Below are positions 1-8,706 of a stretch of 53,397 nucleotides of DNA, in pieces. Each line of letters starts with the position of its first letter. The stretch's first letter is position 1. Made by a program: the position numbers and the translations under genes. Origin of the DNA: UBA9865 sp035647835 (lineage in GTDB: Bacteria > Bacillota > Dethiobacteria > Dethiobacterales > Dethiobacteraceae); the NCBI GenBank assembly GCA_035647835.1, contig DASRMS010000063.1:1-53397 (forward strand), read 5' to 3'. Below the pieces are notes generated by a model. That model was not told where the DNA came from and did not search any database. It was given only the letters and a program-made list of their open reading frames with translations.

Positions 1-174
1 GTTCATTTTAGCTTACGTTTTTTATCTGGCAATATGTTAAACAATCGCTGTCTCCTATTTTTTTATAACATTTGTCGCCTCTGAGCCGCGGGTACATTAG
101 GCTAAGGCCTCAACATAGCTAAATGATCATATTTTGCTGCTAAAATCAACGACAGCAGCCCTCTGGCTAAGATC

Positions 175-882
175 TCATGAATGAGCAATCACGGCGAGAT
201 AGACTTCCTTTACCCCGGCTTGGTGCAGCGCCTCAGCCGCAAAATGCGCTGTGGCACCGGTCGTTAGTAAATCATCCACCAACAGCACACGCCGCGGCAC
301 ACTTGGTTGTTGATGAAAGACAAAAACATCGGCTACGTTTTGCCAGCGCTGTGCTGCACTTAATGTAGTTTGACTGACAGTAGCTTGCCGACGCGTTAAA
401 ATTCTTTGCAGTGGCAGGTCTAATTCTTTACCCAATACTTGCGCTAAGAGCAGGGCCTGATCATAACCGCGTTCTCGTAACTTTAGCGGATGTAAAGGAA
501 TGGGCACGACACTATCTAAAGCTGGCCACTGGCATTTCCGCACTTGCCTAGCCATCAGCTGACCAAAAAGGAAAGCCAGTTCTCTCTTCCCGCCATATTT
601 AAAACGTAAGATTGCTTTTCTTAACTCACCTTGAAAAAGACTAAGCGCACAGGAGGCATAAAAGGCATAGCTGTGCTCGCTGCACAGCGGACAAAAGCCG
701 TCTTCTGAGGCCGCCAACGGATACCCGCAGTAACTGCAGCAGCTCTGTGGGTTGAGAATTGTCTGTTCACAGCTGCGGCACAGTAACACACCTGGCTGCG
801 CCTCGTTAAGCAGCGTACGACAAAAACCGCAGCGTCGTGGGAACAAAAGATCTAAAAGGGGTGTTAGTAGGTCCACCTGCAT
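175..882 (-). CDS. comFC: ComF-family phosphoribosyltransferase-like protein
   Basis: The N-terminus has a zinc-ribbon pattern of paired cysteines (CGFC, CRSC, CSYC, CPLC within the first 70 residues). The C-terminal half is a type I phosphoribosyltransferase fold with the PRPP loop VLLVDDLLTTGAT. ComFC/GntX-family proteins are cytosolic and in Bacillus and Haemophilus are needed for natural transformation, although their reaction is not settled. Length 235 residues is normal. The ATG at 882 sits directly against GGAGG, so the GTG at 876 (spacing 6) is the better start. It lies 9-15 bases after recD2 on the same strand and is probably co-transcribed with it. Confidence 0.9.
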   Translation of the reverse strand: MQVDLLTPLLDLLFPRRCGFCRTLLNEAQPGVLLCRSCEQTILNPQSCCSYCGYPLAASEDGFCPLCSEHSYAFYASCALSLFQGELRKAILRFKYGGKRELAFLFGQLMARQVRKCQWPALDSVVPIPLHPLKLRERGYDQALLLAQVLGKELDLPLQRILTRRQATVSQTTLSAAQRWQNVADVFVFHQQPSVPRRVLLVDDLLTTGATAHFAAEALHQAGVKEVYLAVIAHS

Positions 883-890
883 CCTCCTGC

Positions 891-3068
891 TTAGCGATAA
901 TTTACAAGTCTTGTCGCTAACCCTGAATAGCGGGTCGCTACTTTGTTGTTACGCACCGCTATCGCTAGCGCTTTTTTCGTGCCAATTAGCACCACTAACT
1001 CTTTTGCCCGGGTGATAGCGGTATACAAAAGATTCTTTTGCAAGAGAATGTAGTGCTGTGTAACCACAGGCAGTACTACGATGGGGTACTCACTACCTTG
1101 GCTCTTATGCACAGATGTAGCATAAGACAGTACTAACTCCTCCAGCTCAGCCTGATCATACAAAACATCCCGTGCCCCGCCCACATCAGGATACAGCACC
1201 ATTACTTCACCATCATCGCTGTTGAGATAGGTGATGCGGCCCACGTCCCCATTAAACACTTCTTTCTGATAATTATTGCGTATTTGCATTACTTTATCAC
1301 CTAAGCGAAAAGTGGTGCGGCCAAAAGTCAGCTCTGGTTTATGGGGAGCAGGCGGATTCAATCTTTCCTGCAGCTGTACATTTAACTGATCCACACCTAA
1401 ACGGTTACGACGCATGGGACTTAAAACTTGAATATCAGCAATGGGATCACGATTTTTATACTGTGGTAAACGAGAACTGCATAAGTCCAAAACCTTTTTT
1501 AAAATAATTTCCGGGTCAGACTCTTGAATAAAGAAAAAGTCTTCGCTGCCGCTTAAAAGCGGCAGCTGTCCATCATTAACTTGATGGGCATTGCTGACAA
1601 TCATACTATTTTCTGATTGACGAAAAATCTGCGTCAGCCGTACCACTGGTACAACTTCAGAAGTAATCAAATCACGCAGCACATTTCCTGGCCCGACAGA
1701 AGGCAGCTGATCCATGTCACCGACAAGGATTAGTTTACAGCCCTCCGGAACTGCTTTAAGCAGATAATAAAAGAGCGGTAAATCTACCATCGACACTTCA
1801 TCAATAATTAAGACATGAGCTTGTAAGGGCCGGTCTTCATCACGCTGAAAAGCAAAACCTACGCCGCTGCTTTCTTTTTGTGCGTATTCCAATAAGCGAT
1901 GAATAGTTTTTGCTTCCAAACCTGTCGCTTCTGTCATGCGTTTGGCAGCTCGCCCCGTCGGAGCCGCCAGCAATACCTCTAGTCCGTTGCGGTGAAAGAG
2001 CTTGATTAAGGCGCGAATAGTAGTGGTCTTACCAGTACCCGGGCCGCCTGTCACCACCAGCAGCCCTGCATCCATTGCTTGCTGTACAGCCAGCTGCTGG
2101 GCGGCAGCCAAAGTCAAGTCATCCTCCTGCCAAGCTGCCTTTTCTACAGACGCCAAGCTGGACTGCGAGTTAGCAAGCTCTAAAAGCCGAGCCGCCACAT
2201 AACATTCAGCTTGGTAAAGGGGGGTCAGGTAAATTACAGTTACGCCCTCTAGTTCAGTAAGGACAATTTGCTTACTTTCAGCCAACCCCTCGCTTTGCTC
2301 ACTTACCATCTCCACTGTTACCGGTTCCGTATTAGTCGACAATGCGCTGACCACAGTATCCGATAATTCTGTCTGAGGTAAATAGACATGACCTTGCTCT
2401 TGGCCTTGGGTAAGCTGATACAAGATGGCAGCTCTGATGCGATGGGGAGAATTAGGTGCTAACCCCATTTCCAAAGCAATCTTATCAGCGGTTTTAAAGC
2501 CAATGCCAAAAACATCACTGGCTAGGCGATAGGGATTTTCACTGACTCGAGCGACTGTATCATCACCGTATCTCCGATAGATACGCGCTGCATAACCGAT
2601 GCTGACGCCATAACTTTGCAAGAAAGTCATTACTCGGATAATCTCCTGACGTTCCTGCAGACTGCCGGCAATGAGAGCAGATTTTTTCGTGCCTATCCCC
2701 TCAATTTCGCATAGCCTTTCCGGTTCTTCTGCAATAATTGTCAGCGCTTCTAAACCGAAATGCTCCACAATTTTTTCCGCGGTAGAAGGTCCTACTCCTT
2801 TAATCAAACCAGAAGCTAAAAAATTGCGAATACCTTTTATATTATGGGGGGCTTCCGCCTCATAGCGAGCTACTTTAAACTGACGGCCAAAGTCTCGATG
2901 TTGAGTCCACTCCCCCTGTACCACCAGTCTTTCCCCCACACTTAAGCGCGGCATATTACCAATGATGGCGTGCAGCTGCTCATCATCACTGCGCAGCCTA
3001 GCCACCATAAATAAAGTATCTTCATTATAGTATGTAATTCTTTCTAGTGTACCTGCTAAACTCTCCAT
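891..3068 (-). CDS. recD2: RecD2-type ATP-dependent DNA helicase (SF1B)
   Basis: A 725-residue helicase of the RecD2/YrrC family, which acts without RecBC as a 5' to 3' helicase in DNA repair and replication-fork maintenance. Visible parts: an N-terminal OB-like region, helix-hairpin-helix repeats around residues 90-200, Walker A GGPGTGKTTT near the middle, Walker B LIIDEVSMVD, and the C-terminal UvrD-like motif YATSVHKSQGSEYP followed by LLYTAITRAK. The long N-terminal extension separates RecD2 from short RecD. The ATG has a well placed GGAGGG. It is upstream of the comFC-like gene on the same strand. Confidence 0.95.
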   Translation of the reverse strand: MESLAGTLERITYYNEDTLFMVARLRSDDEQLHAIIGNMPRLSVGERLVVQGEWTQHRDFGRQFKVARYEAEAPHNIKGIRNFLASGLIKGVGPSTAEKIVEHFGLEALTIIAEEPERLCEIEGIGTKKSALIAGSLQERQEIIRVMTFLQSYGVSIGYAARIYRRYGDDTVARVSENPYRLASDVFGIGFKTADKIALEMGLAPNSPHRIRAAILYQLTQGQEQGHVYLPQTELSDTVVSALSTNTEPVTVEMVSEQSEGLAESKQIVLTELEGVTVIYLTPLYQAECYVAARLLELANSQSSLASVEKAAWQEDDLTLAAAQQLAVQQAMDAGLLVVTGGPGTGKTTTIRALIKLFHRNGLEVLLAAPTGRAAKRMTEATGLEAKTIHRLLEYAQKESSGVGFAFQRDEDRPLQAHVLIIDEVSMVDLPLFYYLLKAVPEGCKLILVGDMDQLPSVGPGNVLRDLITSEVVPVVRLTQIFRQSENSMIVSNAHQVNDGQLPLLSGSEDFFFIQESDPEIILKKVLDLCSSRLPQYKNRDPIADIQVLSPMRRNRLGVDQLNVQLQERLNPPAPHKPELTFGRTTFRLGDKVMQIRNNYQKEVFNGDVGRITYLNSDDGEVMVLYPDVGGARDVLYDQAELEELVLSYATSVHKSQGSEYPIVVLPVVTQHYILLQKNLLYTAITRAKELVVLIGTKKALAIAVRNNKVATRYSGLATRLVNYR

Positions 3069-3173
3069 AACTTTCCCTCCGCCTGTCTGTATTCCACATT
3101 ACATGCTTGTTTCCTGCTTTACAGCTGCCTGCACCAGGTAAGGCGCGCCTCCATCTCCAGGCGGTAGTTATGT

Positions 3174-3193
3174 ACGGGAGGATGACCTCCCGT
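3174..3193 (-). other. Hairpin downstream of DUF2922 gene
   Basis: Perfect 8-bp stem ACGGGAGG/CCTCCCGT with an ATGA loop. It lies about 80 bases downstream of the DUF2922 stop on the minus strand and has no T-tract, so it is a weak terminator candidate or an mRNA 3' stabiliser. The sequence also looks like a buried Shine-Dalgarno, but no start codon follows. Confidence 0.4.
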
Positions 3194-3273
3194 TATTTGC
3201 GCGTGGCTGAATTCTATCTCCCTTGCCTCTGGCCAGAGCAGCCAGATAAAATTGCAGCCTGAAAGTGCAGCCT

Positions 3274-3498
3274 TTATTGTTCATAAGACGCCAGGTCTTC
3301 ACTATCACGTGACACCAAACGCGCCCGTACTTTCTGCACTAAAGCGCCCCCCGTACTTTGGAAGAGATTCTTGCTTAGCACTAGATCCATGACCGTAGTA
3401 ATTTCGGCTTCTGTTAAATCTGCACGAGGGTTAGGAATACTGATGGTAAATAAGCGGCCATCTTCATTTCTGAAGATTAGCTGCAGCGTTGTATCCAT
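3274..3498 (-). CDS. DUF2922 family small protein
   Basis: A 74-75 residue protein beginning MDTTLQLIFRNEDGR, with the central IPNPRADLTEAEI segment typical of DUF2922. The family is confined mostly to Firmicutes, is often found beside a DUF1659 gene as here, and has no known function. No signal peptide or membrane segment is visible. Two ATG codons lie in tandem (3501 and 3498). The second has the better spacing (7) to AAGGAGG and is chosen. It follows the DUF1659 gene by about 30 bases, so the two are probably one transcript. Confidence 0.85.
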   Translation of the reverse strand: MDTTLQLIFRNEDGRLFTISIPNPRADLTEAEITTVMDLVLSKNLFQSTGGALVQKVRARLVSRDSEDLASYEQ

Positions 3499-3529
3499 CA
3501 TCTCACCTCCTTACCCCGGTTCTTTTTGC

Positions 3530-3754
3530 TTATTCTGCAATCAATTCACCATCCTCCAAACGGCGAAGAGCATAGATACTGAAGCCTTGCAGTGACATTA
3601 ATGCAGTAAAGACCTCATGCAAATCATCGTTGGTTACTGCAGGCAGAACACGACCATAGGTGCGGCTCACCACCACAGGATTGCCCTCATCATCGACACC
3701 GCTTTGCAGTCTAACTTGACAACGGCTATAACTAGGTTCTAAAACGACAGCCAT
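3530..3754 (-). CDS. DUF1659 family small protein
   Basis: A 74-residue soluble protein, MAVVLEPSYSRCQVRLQSG..., matching the DUF1659 pattern of two short beta segments followed by a helix (LHEVFTALMSLQ) and a final beta strand (YALRRLEDGELI). Its function is unknown, and it is typically paired with DUF2922, as seen here. A GTG at 3763 overlaps the AAGGAGG itself, so the ATG at 3754 (spacing 8) is the supported start. It is the first gene of the DUF1659-DUF2922 pair. Confidence 0.85.
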   Translation of the reverse strand: MAVVLEPSYSRCQVRLQSGVDDEGNPVVVSRTYGRVLPAVTNDDLHEVFTALMSLQGFSIYALRRLEDGELIAE

Positions 3755-3908
3755 CACGATCACCTCCTTGCCTCAAACTGCTTTGATTATAACTGCTGAG
3801 AGCAAGGCGCGGCAAATGTCAACTTTGGGGGCAAAACCACCCTAGATTGAGCAGCAGCTGCGCAAAGTTGACTCGCCAAAGGCCACTTTTGCTCAAACTC
3901 ATCAAATT

Positions 3909-4131
3909 TATAAAAAGTGCGCCCATTCATCTTCCTTAGCGCGCACTTTTTATACTGGCTTCTTAAAGGCTTTGCTGACTGCAAAGTGATAATTTATGCC
4001 AGTAAAAAAAAGCTTGCACTTTCAATTTCCCTTAGCAAGCTTTTTATACTGGCCACTTAAAGGCTTTGCTGACTGCAAAGTGATAAATTTATGCCAGTAA
4101 AAAAAGAGCAATGCTTGTCCACATTGCTCTT
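3909..4131. repeat. Two-copy hairpin repeat flanked by three terminator-like stems
   Basis: Two nearly identical copies of a roughly 47-52 base element (3953-4004 and 4047-4099, offset 94) are each bounded by TACTGGC and its inverted partner GCCAGTA. Each holds an inner hairpin CTTTGC-TGACT-GCAAAG. Before, between and after them are three unrelated stems with A/T-rich ends: 3912-3922/3941-3951 (AAAAAGTGCGC), 4007-4017/4035-4045 (AAAAAGCTTGC) and 4104-4113/4122-4131 (AAGAGCAATG). The last is the metK terminator. The block spans most of the gene-free stretch 3755-4145; bases 3764-3900 show nothing else I can name. Confidence 0.75.
4099..4131 (-). terminator. metK intrinsic terminator
   Basis: Read on the minus strand, the stem AAGAGCAATG/CATTGCTCTT with an 8-base loop is followed by a run of seven T. 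It lies 15 bases after the metK stop. Confidence 0.85.
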
Positions 4132-4145
4132 CTCTGCTTGCTTAT

Positions 4146-5339
4146 TTACAGGCCAGCTTCATCTTTTAGTAAAGCGGCTTTATCGGTTTGCTCCCAAGGC
4201 AGGTCTAAATCAAGACGGCCAAAATGACCATAGGCTGCAACCTGCTTATAGATAGGACGACGCAGCTGCAGTTTCTGAATGATCGCCGCTGGACGTAAGT
4301 CAAAATGCTGGTTGACTAAAGCTTCAATCTTTTCCTCGGCTACTTTAGCCGTGCCAAAGGTTTCCACTAAAAGCGAAATTGGATGTGCCACACCAATGGC
4401 ATAAGCCAACTGTACCTCACACTTGTCAGCTAAACCGGCGGCCACCACATTTTTTGCCACATAACGTGCAGCATAAGCGCCTGAGCGGTCAACTTTCGTC
4501 GGATCTTTACCCGAAAAAGCACCACCACCATGACGAGCATAACCGCCATACGTATCGACAATAATCTTACGGCCAGTTAAACCGGCATCCCCTTGGGGAC
4601 CGCCCACGACAAAACGACCAGTGGGGTTCACATAAAAGCTTGTCTGCGGTGTCAGGTATTGTGCCGGAATCACTTCTCTAATCACTTGCTCAATAACATC
4701 GTTTCTGATACGGGTTAAGGATATGTCTTCTCGATGTTGAGCAGCTACCACCACAGTTTTGATGCCTACAGGCTTACCAGCAAGATACTGCACAGTAACT
4801 TGTGTTTTGCCGTCTGGGCGCAAATAAGGAAGCAGTTTTTGCTTGCGCACTTCTGCCAAGCGCCGTGCCAGCAGATGAGCCATGGCAATCGGCAGCGGCA
4901 TTAACTCAGGCGTTTCATTACAGGCATAACCAAACATCATCCCCTGGTCACCAGCGCCAGTTATTTCAAACTCGAGATCCTGATTTGTACTCTCTTTAGA
5001 CTCAAAACTTTGGTTCACACCTTGTGCAATATCGCTGGACTGCTCATCAATAGAAGTAAGCACAGCGCAGGTGTCACCATCAAAACCATATTTTGCGCGC
5101 GTATAGCCAATCTCTTTTACTGTTTCACGTACTATTTTAGAAATATCAACATAACAGTTTGTGGTAATCTCCCCTGCCACCAACACCAAACCAGTGGTAA
5201 CGGATGTCTCTGCCGCCACTCGTGCCAGTGGATCATGAGTCAAAATTGAATCTAAAATAGCGTCGGATATTTGGTCAGAGACTTTATCCGGATGTCCTTC
5301 CGTCACGGACTCGGAAGTGAAAAGATAATTCTTGCCCAT
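4146..5339 (-). CDS. metK: S-adenosylmethionine synthase
   Basis: Makes SAM from methionine and ATP, releasing phosphate and diphosphate, in the cytosol. At 397 residues it has the normal length. Family signatures are visible: FTSESVTEGHPDKVSDQISDA at the N-terminus, the GAGDQGMMFGYA motif near residues 128-139, and GGGAFSGKDPTKVDRS near 272-287. It is transcribed alone from a promoter at 5697-5726 through a SAM-I riboswitch, so its product SAM should shut off its own synthesis. A strong terminator follows. Nothing unusual is seen in the protein. Confidence 0.98.
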   Translation of the reverse strand: MGKNYLFTSESVTEGHPDKVSDQISDAILDSILTHDPLARVAAETSVTTGLVLVAGEITTNCYVDISKIVRETVKEIGYTRAKYGFDGDTCAVLTSIDEQSSDIAQGVNQSFESKESTNQDLEFEITGAGDQGMMFGYACNETPELMPLPIAMAHLLARRLAEVRKQKLLPYLRPDGKTQVTVQYLAGKPVGIKTVVVAAQHREDISLTRIRNDVIEQVIREVIPAQYLTPQTSFYVNPTGRFVVGGPQGDAGLTGRKIIVDTYGGYARHGGGAFSGKDPTKVDRSGAYAARYVAKNVVAAGLADKCEVQLAYAIGVAHPISLLVETFGTAKVAEEKIEALVNQHFDLRPAAIIQKLQLRRPIYKQVAAYGHFGRLDLDLPWEQTDKAALLKDEAGL

Positions 5340-5482
5340 GTCTTTAATGCCTCCTCTGGATATGTTTACACAATTTGCTTCATCTTAACCATCAAGTCAA
5401 TCCTCTGGGCTGCAACACAAAAAAGGCAGCAGTACTGGCTTCATTAGCGCAATCAGCTATTATTGCTCGCCGGTACAAGAAA

Positions 5483-5630
5483 AAACCTCTTCGGATGCAA
5501 GAGGTTTCTTTTAGGAGTAACCTCTCCTATCTACCAGGCAAATTGCCTGCTGGAATTAGCACCGCTAACAAAATGTCCGGTTGCTGGGTTTCATAGGGCC
5601 AGTCCCTCCGCCGCTCTTGATAAGAGTATC
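5483..5630 (-). promoter_or_regulatory. SAM-I (S-box) riboswitch of metK with terminator
   Basis: On the minus strand the aptamer runs from about 5628 to 5519. It contains the S-box core GAGGGACTGGCCC, ATGAAACCCAGCAACCGG and GGTGCTAATTCCAGCAG. P1 is formed by CTCTTATC and GATAGGAG. The expression platform is a terminator, AAACCTCTT/AAGAGGTTT (5483-5507), ending in T's. Binding of SAM is known to favour the terminator in this class, giving feedback control of metK. Confidence 0.95.
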
Positions 5631-5696
5631 TAGTTTTTTTTCTTTATCGTCTGCAGGACCAATGTCATGACAGCTTACTCTGTCACAACAATCTTA

Positions 5697-5726
5697 ATAA
5701 TAACCGAGGGATTCTATCTTTGTCAA
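5697..5726 (-). promoter_or_regulatory. Promoter of metK leader
   Basis: Minus strand TTGACA (5726-5721), 18-base spacer, TATTAT (5702-5697), about 70 bases upstream of the S-box aptamer. This is a sigma-A type promoter. Confidence 0.6.
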
Positions 5727-5769
5727 ACATTTTTAGCTGTCAGATAATTAAAAATGAGTGAGGTGCAAA

Positions 5770-6198
5770 TTAAGCTTGGGTAATTGCAAACATTAATTCG
5801 CCGCTGGCCACTACTTTACCGTTAACAGTGGCAGTCCCCTTACCTTTACCGATGGTACCCCGTAATTTAATAACTTCCAGTTCCAGCTCCAGCACATCAC
5901 CCGGCACAACCTGCTGCTTAAAGCGGAGCTTATCAATCCCGGCAAACAGTGCAATCTTGCCGCGAAATTCTGGCATACTTAGAATAGCTACCGCACCTAC
6001 TTGGGCAATGGCTTCCACCACCAAGACGCCAGGCATAACAGGGTAACCGGGGAAATGACCCTGAAAAAAGGGCTCATTAATCGTCACATTTTTTATCCCT
6101 TTAGCCCGCTCCCCCGGTACAACCTCCAGCAGGCGGTCGACCAATAAAAATGGGTAACGGTGAGGTAAAATGCTTTGCACATCCCATGCTTGATTCAT
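5770..6198 (-). CDS. fabZ: 3-hydroxyacyl-ACP dehydratase
   Basis: Dehydrates 3-hydroxyacyl-ACP to trans-2-enoyl-ACP in type II fatty acid synthesis. Hotdog-fold motifs are present: LPHRYPFLLVDR with the catalytic His, then NEPFFQGHFPGYPVMPGVLVVEAIAQ with the catalytic Glu. From the ATG at 6198 (AAGGAGG, spacing 8) it has 142 residues, the usual FabZ length. An in-frame ATG at 6219 overlaps the end of the upstream nuclease gene and has no ribosome site. No other fab genes are adjacent; it follows the beta-CASP gene closely and is probably co-transcribed. Confidence 0.96.
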   Translation of the reverse strand: MNQAWDVQSILPHRYPFLLVDRLLEVVPGERAKGIKNVTINEPFFQGHFPGYPVMPGVLVVEAIAQVGAVAILSMPEFRGKIALFAGIDKLRFKQQVVPGDVLELELEVIKLRGTIGKGKGTATVNGKVVASGELMFAITQA

Positions 6199-6211
6199 GC
6201 TGTTGGCCTCC

Positions 6212-7804
6212 TTACTCATTTTCCAGCAAAGCTCTCATCTCTGCCAATTCTGTTGCTAATTGCTGCAGCTCCAGTTCAGCATCTCCTTCTAGTATAGCCA
6301 ATTCTAAACGTTTACTGTAATCACGCTGAAAATCTTGCCACAACTGCTGTAAAGTTTTAGCGCTCGTCTGTCTTAAAGATAGCTCTGGACGTTTATCGGC
6401 AACCGCCTCCGTAGTCAGTTCCACAGTCTCTAAATACTCTGGAATATAAGTGTTTAAGTTCAGTTCCCGCTCAATCAGGGCAGCATACTCTGGCAGCACA
6501 TTCTCTTCTCCGTGTACTAAAAACACCTGTTGGGGTTTCTTGGGGAATCTTCCTAACCACCGCAATAGCTCTGAACGGTCAGCATGGGCCGAAAAACCGT
6601 CAATACTGACAATGCGCGCATTCACTTTAATGTCTTCACCAAAGATTTTTACGATTCTGGCACCATCACGGATACGCCGCCCTAAAGTTCCCTCTGCTTG
6701 GTAACCCACAAAAAGCACCGTAGATTCAGGACGCCATAAATTATGTTTAAGATGATGCTTAATGCGGCCGGCATCCGCCATGCCGCTGGCAGAGATAATG
6801 ATCGCTCCCCCAGGACTTTTGTTAATTAGCTTGGACTCCTCAGCTGTTTTAGTAAAGATAACTTCAGGGAAATTAAAGGGATCTTGACCGCTCTTGAGCA
6901 ATTCACGCATCTGCAGATCATAACATTCCGGATGGCGGGTGAAAATTTCCGTAGCTGAAATCGCTAAAGGACTATCAATGTAAATGGGCAAATTGGGGAT
7001 CTGGTGATCACGCATCAGGCGGCTTAAAAAATATAGTAATTCTTGCGTACGCCCCACCGCGAAGGAGGGTATAACTACATTACCTTGAGCAAGTATTGTT
7101 TGCTGAATAACCTGCTGCAAGATCTCTATTTTTTGATCTTCTATTTCATGTTCCCGTGTGCCATAAGTGCTTTCTATCACCACATAGTCAGCTTCTTCAA
7201 GGATATCGGGATCTTTGATAATGGGCTGTTTGGCTTTACCCAAATCACCAGTAAAAACAATTTTCTCTGTGCGTTCAGTGCCGACGATAGTCAGCTCAGT
7301 AATCGCCGAACCAAGAATATGACCAGAATTATAGAAGGTCAAAGCAATACGGTCACTCAACCAAAACTTTTGGTAATAATTCACTTCCTTGAAACGTTTC
7401 AGCGCTTTCTCGGCATCTTCTCTCGTATACAAAGGATCAATTAAGGGACGCCCGGCACGCAAATTCTTGCGGTTTTGCCATTCAGCCTCCATCTCCTGAA
7501 TATAGGCGCTATCCGGCAGCATAATACTGACCAAATCAACTGTTGCGGAAGTCGCTAGGATGTGACCACGAAAGCCTCCTTTTACCAAGCGGGGAATCAG
7601 GCCAGAATGGTCAATATGCGCATGAGAAAGGATCACAAAATCAATCTCTGCCGGATTATAAGGGAAGTCATTAAAATTACGAGCCCGTAAATGTTTATTG
7701 CCCTGAAACATACCACAGTCCAGTAGTATTTTCTGCCCCGCCGCTTCCAAGAGAAACGAGGAACCAGTGACGGTTTGCGCGCCACCACAAAATGTTAGTT
7801 TCAT
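6212..7804 (-). CDS. Beta-CASP metallo-beta-lactamase-fold ribonuclease
   Basis: 530 residues. The N-terminal metallo-beta-lactamase domain has the zinc motif SHAHIDHSGLIP (about residues 62-73), NSGHILGSA and FTGDLG. A beta-CASP insert follows (NVVIPSFAVGRTQELLYFL ... IIISASGMADAGRIKHHL), and the C-terminal part returns to the MBL fold with IDGFSAHADRSELL and VHGEENV. This is the architecture of bacterial CPSF/YSH1-like RNA nucleases (RNase J relatives, COG1236). Substrate is unknown. The ATG at 7804 is preferred over 7810, which abuts GGAGGA. fabZ starts at its end. Confidence 0.92.
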   Translation of the reverse strand: MKLTFCGGAQTVTGSSFLLEAAGQKILLDCGMFQGNKHLRARNFNDFPYNPAEIDFVILSHAHIDHSGLIPRLVKGGFRGHILATSATVDLVSIMLPDSAYIQEMEAEWQNRKNLRAGRPLIDPLYTREDAEKALKRFKEVNYYQKFWLSDRIALTFYNSGHILGSAITELTIVGTERTEKIVFTGDLGKAKQPIIKDPDILEEADYVVIESTYGTREHEIEDQKIEILQQVIQQTILAQGNVVIPSFAVGRTQELLYFLSRLMRDHQIPNLPIYIDSPLAISATEIFTRHPECYDLQMRELLKSGQDPFNFPEVIFTKTAEESKLINKSPGGAIIISASGMADAGRIKHHLKHNLWRPESTVLFVGYQAEGTLGRRIRDGARIVKIFGEDIKVNARIVSIDGFSAHADRSELLRWLGRFPKKPQQVFLVHGEENVLPEYAALIERELNLNTYIPEYLETVELTTEAVADKRPELSLRQTSAKTLQQLWQDFQRDYSKRLELAILEGDAELELQQLATELAEMRALLENE

Positions 7805-7887
7805 ATCCATTCCTCCGGTTTACTTGTCTCTAGTAGTGTCTACTTTTATTTATAATTCGCTTCTCTCGCCTCTAATCCTTTCTCTGA

Positions 7888-8586
7888 CTAGATCAAAACT
7901 GGCAGACGTTCTGCCAGCGTCATCCCAGCTTGGTCAACCCGACAACGGTAGGCATAAAGCTCCACGCCAGCGCTGGCTGCCTGCCGCAGACTCTGGCCAA
8001 ACTGTAAATCAGTACGCCGATTAGGCGCAAAATAATCTGCATCTCCTCGCTGGATAATAAAGATTACCGCACAGCGGCAACCCTCCCGCTGTAAGTCAGC
8101 CAAATGGGCTAAATGGCGGCGTCCTCGGGCCGTAGGCGCATCAGGAAACAAAGCCACTTTATCTATCACCAAAGTTACTGACTTTACTTCCACATAAACA
8201 GCCTGCCCGGCCTCTGCCAGGAGGAAGTCAAAACGTCCGCTGCTGTAAACAGGCTCACTACGCACAAATTCACACTGCTCAAAAGGGGGCAGAGCCTTGG
8301 CCAAAAGCACTTGTTTGACTAACTTATTCGGCAGTTGGGCATCAATAGAAACCCAGGTCTGCTGGTACCACACTGCTCGCACACTAAAAGCTGTGCGGCG
8401 TGTGGCTGAATTATTACGCTCTAATAACACACTGGCTCCTGGCACCAATAATTCTGTCAGACGTCCGGATGTAGCAATGTGTGCTGCCACCGTTTCGCCG
8501 TTCAACTCAACTAACGCTACAAAACGGTTTAAGCGTTCCACAAAAAAACCAGCTTCTGTAGGTTTAAAAGGAAGATGTAATGTCAC
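7888..8586 (-). CDS. sfsA: SfsA family protein (sugar fermentation stimulation homologue)
   Basis: 232 residues. An N-terminal OB-like region includes FVERLNRFVALVELNGE and AHIATSGRLTELLVPG, followed by a PD-(D/E)XK nuclease-like half with the signature RFDFLL ... YVEVKSVTL and FPDAPTARGRRHLAHL. SfsA proteins bind DNA and probably cut it; the name comes from an effect on maltose genes in E. coli, and the true role is unclear. The start is GTG with only a weak AGG upstream. It appears to be a single gene, with cooC upstream behind a terminator. Confidence 0.93.
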   Translation of the reverse strand: MTLHLPFKPTEAGFFVERLNRFVALVELNGETVAAHIATSGRLTELLVPGASVLLERNNSATRRTAFSVRAVWYQQTWVSIDAQLPNKLVKQVLLAKALPPFEQCEFVRSEPVYSSGRFDFLLAEAGQAVYVEVKSVTLVIDKVALFPDAPTARGRRHLAHLADLQREGCRCAVIFIIQRGDADYFAPNRRTDLQFGQSLRQAASAGVELYAYRCRVDQAGMTLAERLPVLI

Positions 8587-8678
8587 GTTATTACCTGCAC
8601 TTTCATGATAGCCTTAATCTAGGGAACCTTAACCATGGTAACTGGAGACTCGTACCCTGCTAACAAAAAACGATATGA

Positions 8679-8703
8679 AAAACCCCTGACCAGCAGGGGT
8701 TTT
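8679..8703 (-). terminator. Terminator of the cooC operon
   Basis: AAAACCCCTG/CAGGGGTTTT, loop of 5, four bases after the cooC stop on the minus strand and followed by further T's (TTTTTC). It could work in both directions, but no plus-strand gene lies upstream. Confidence 0.85.
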
Positions 8704-8706
8704 AAT

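Noticed and set aside
3787..3984. 65-codon minus-strand open frame downstream of metK
   Set aside because: It starts inside the hairpin repeat, has no ribosome site, and its length comes from repeat and terminator sequence.
3909..4131. CRISPR array
   Set aside because: Only two repeat copies, long internal inverted repeats, unequal spacers that are themselves hairpins, and no cas genes.
7043..7444. 133-codon plus-strand open frame inside the beta-CASP gene
   Set aside because: It is antisense to a well supported conserved gene and has no ribosome site.
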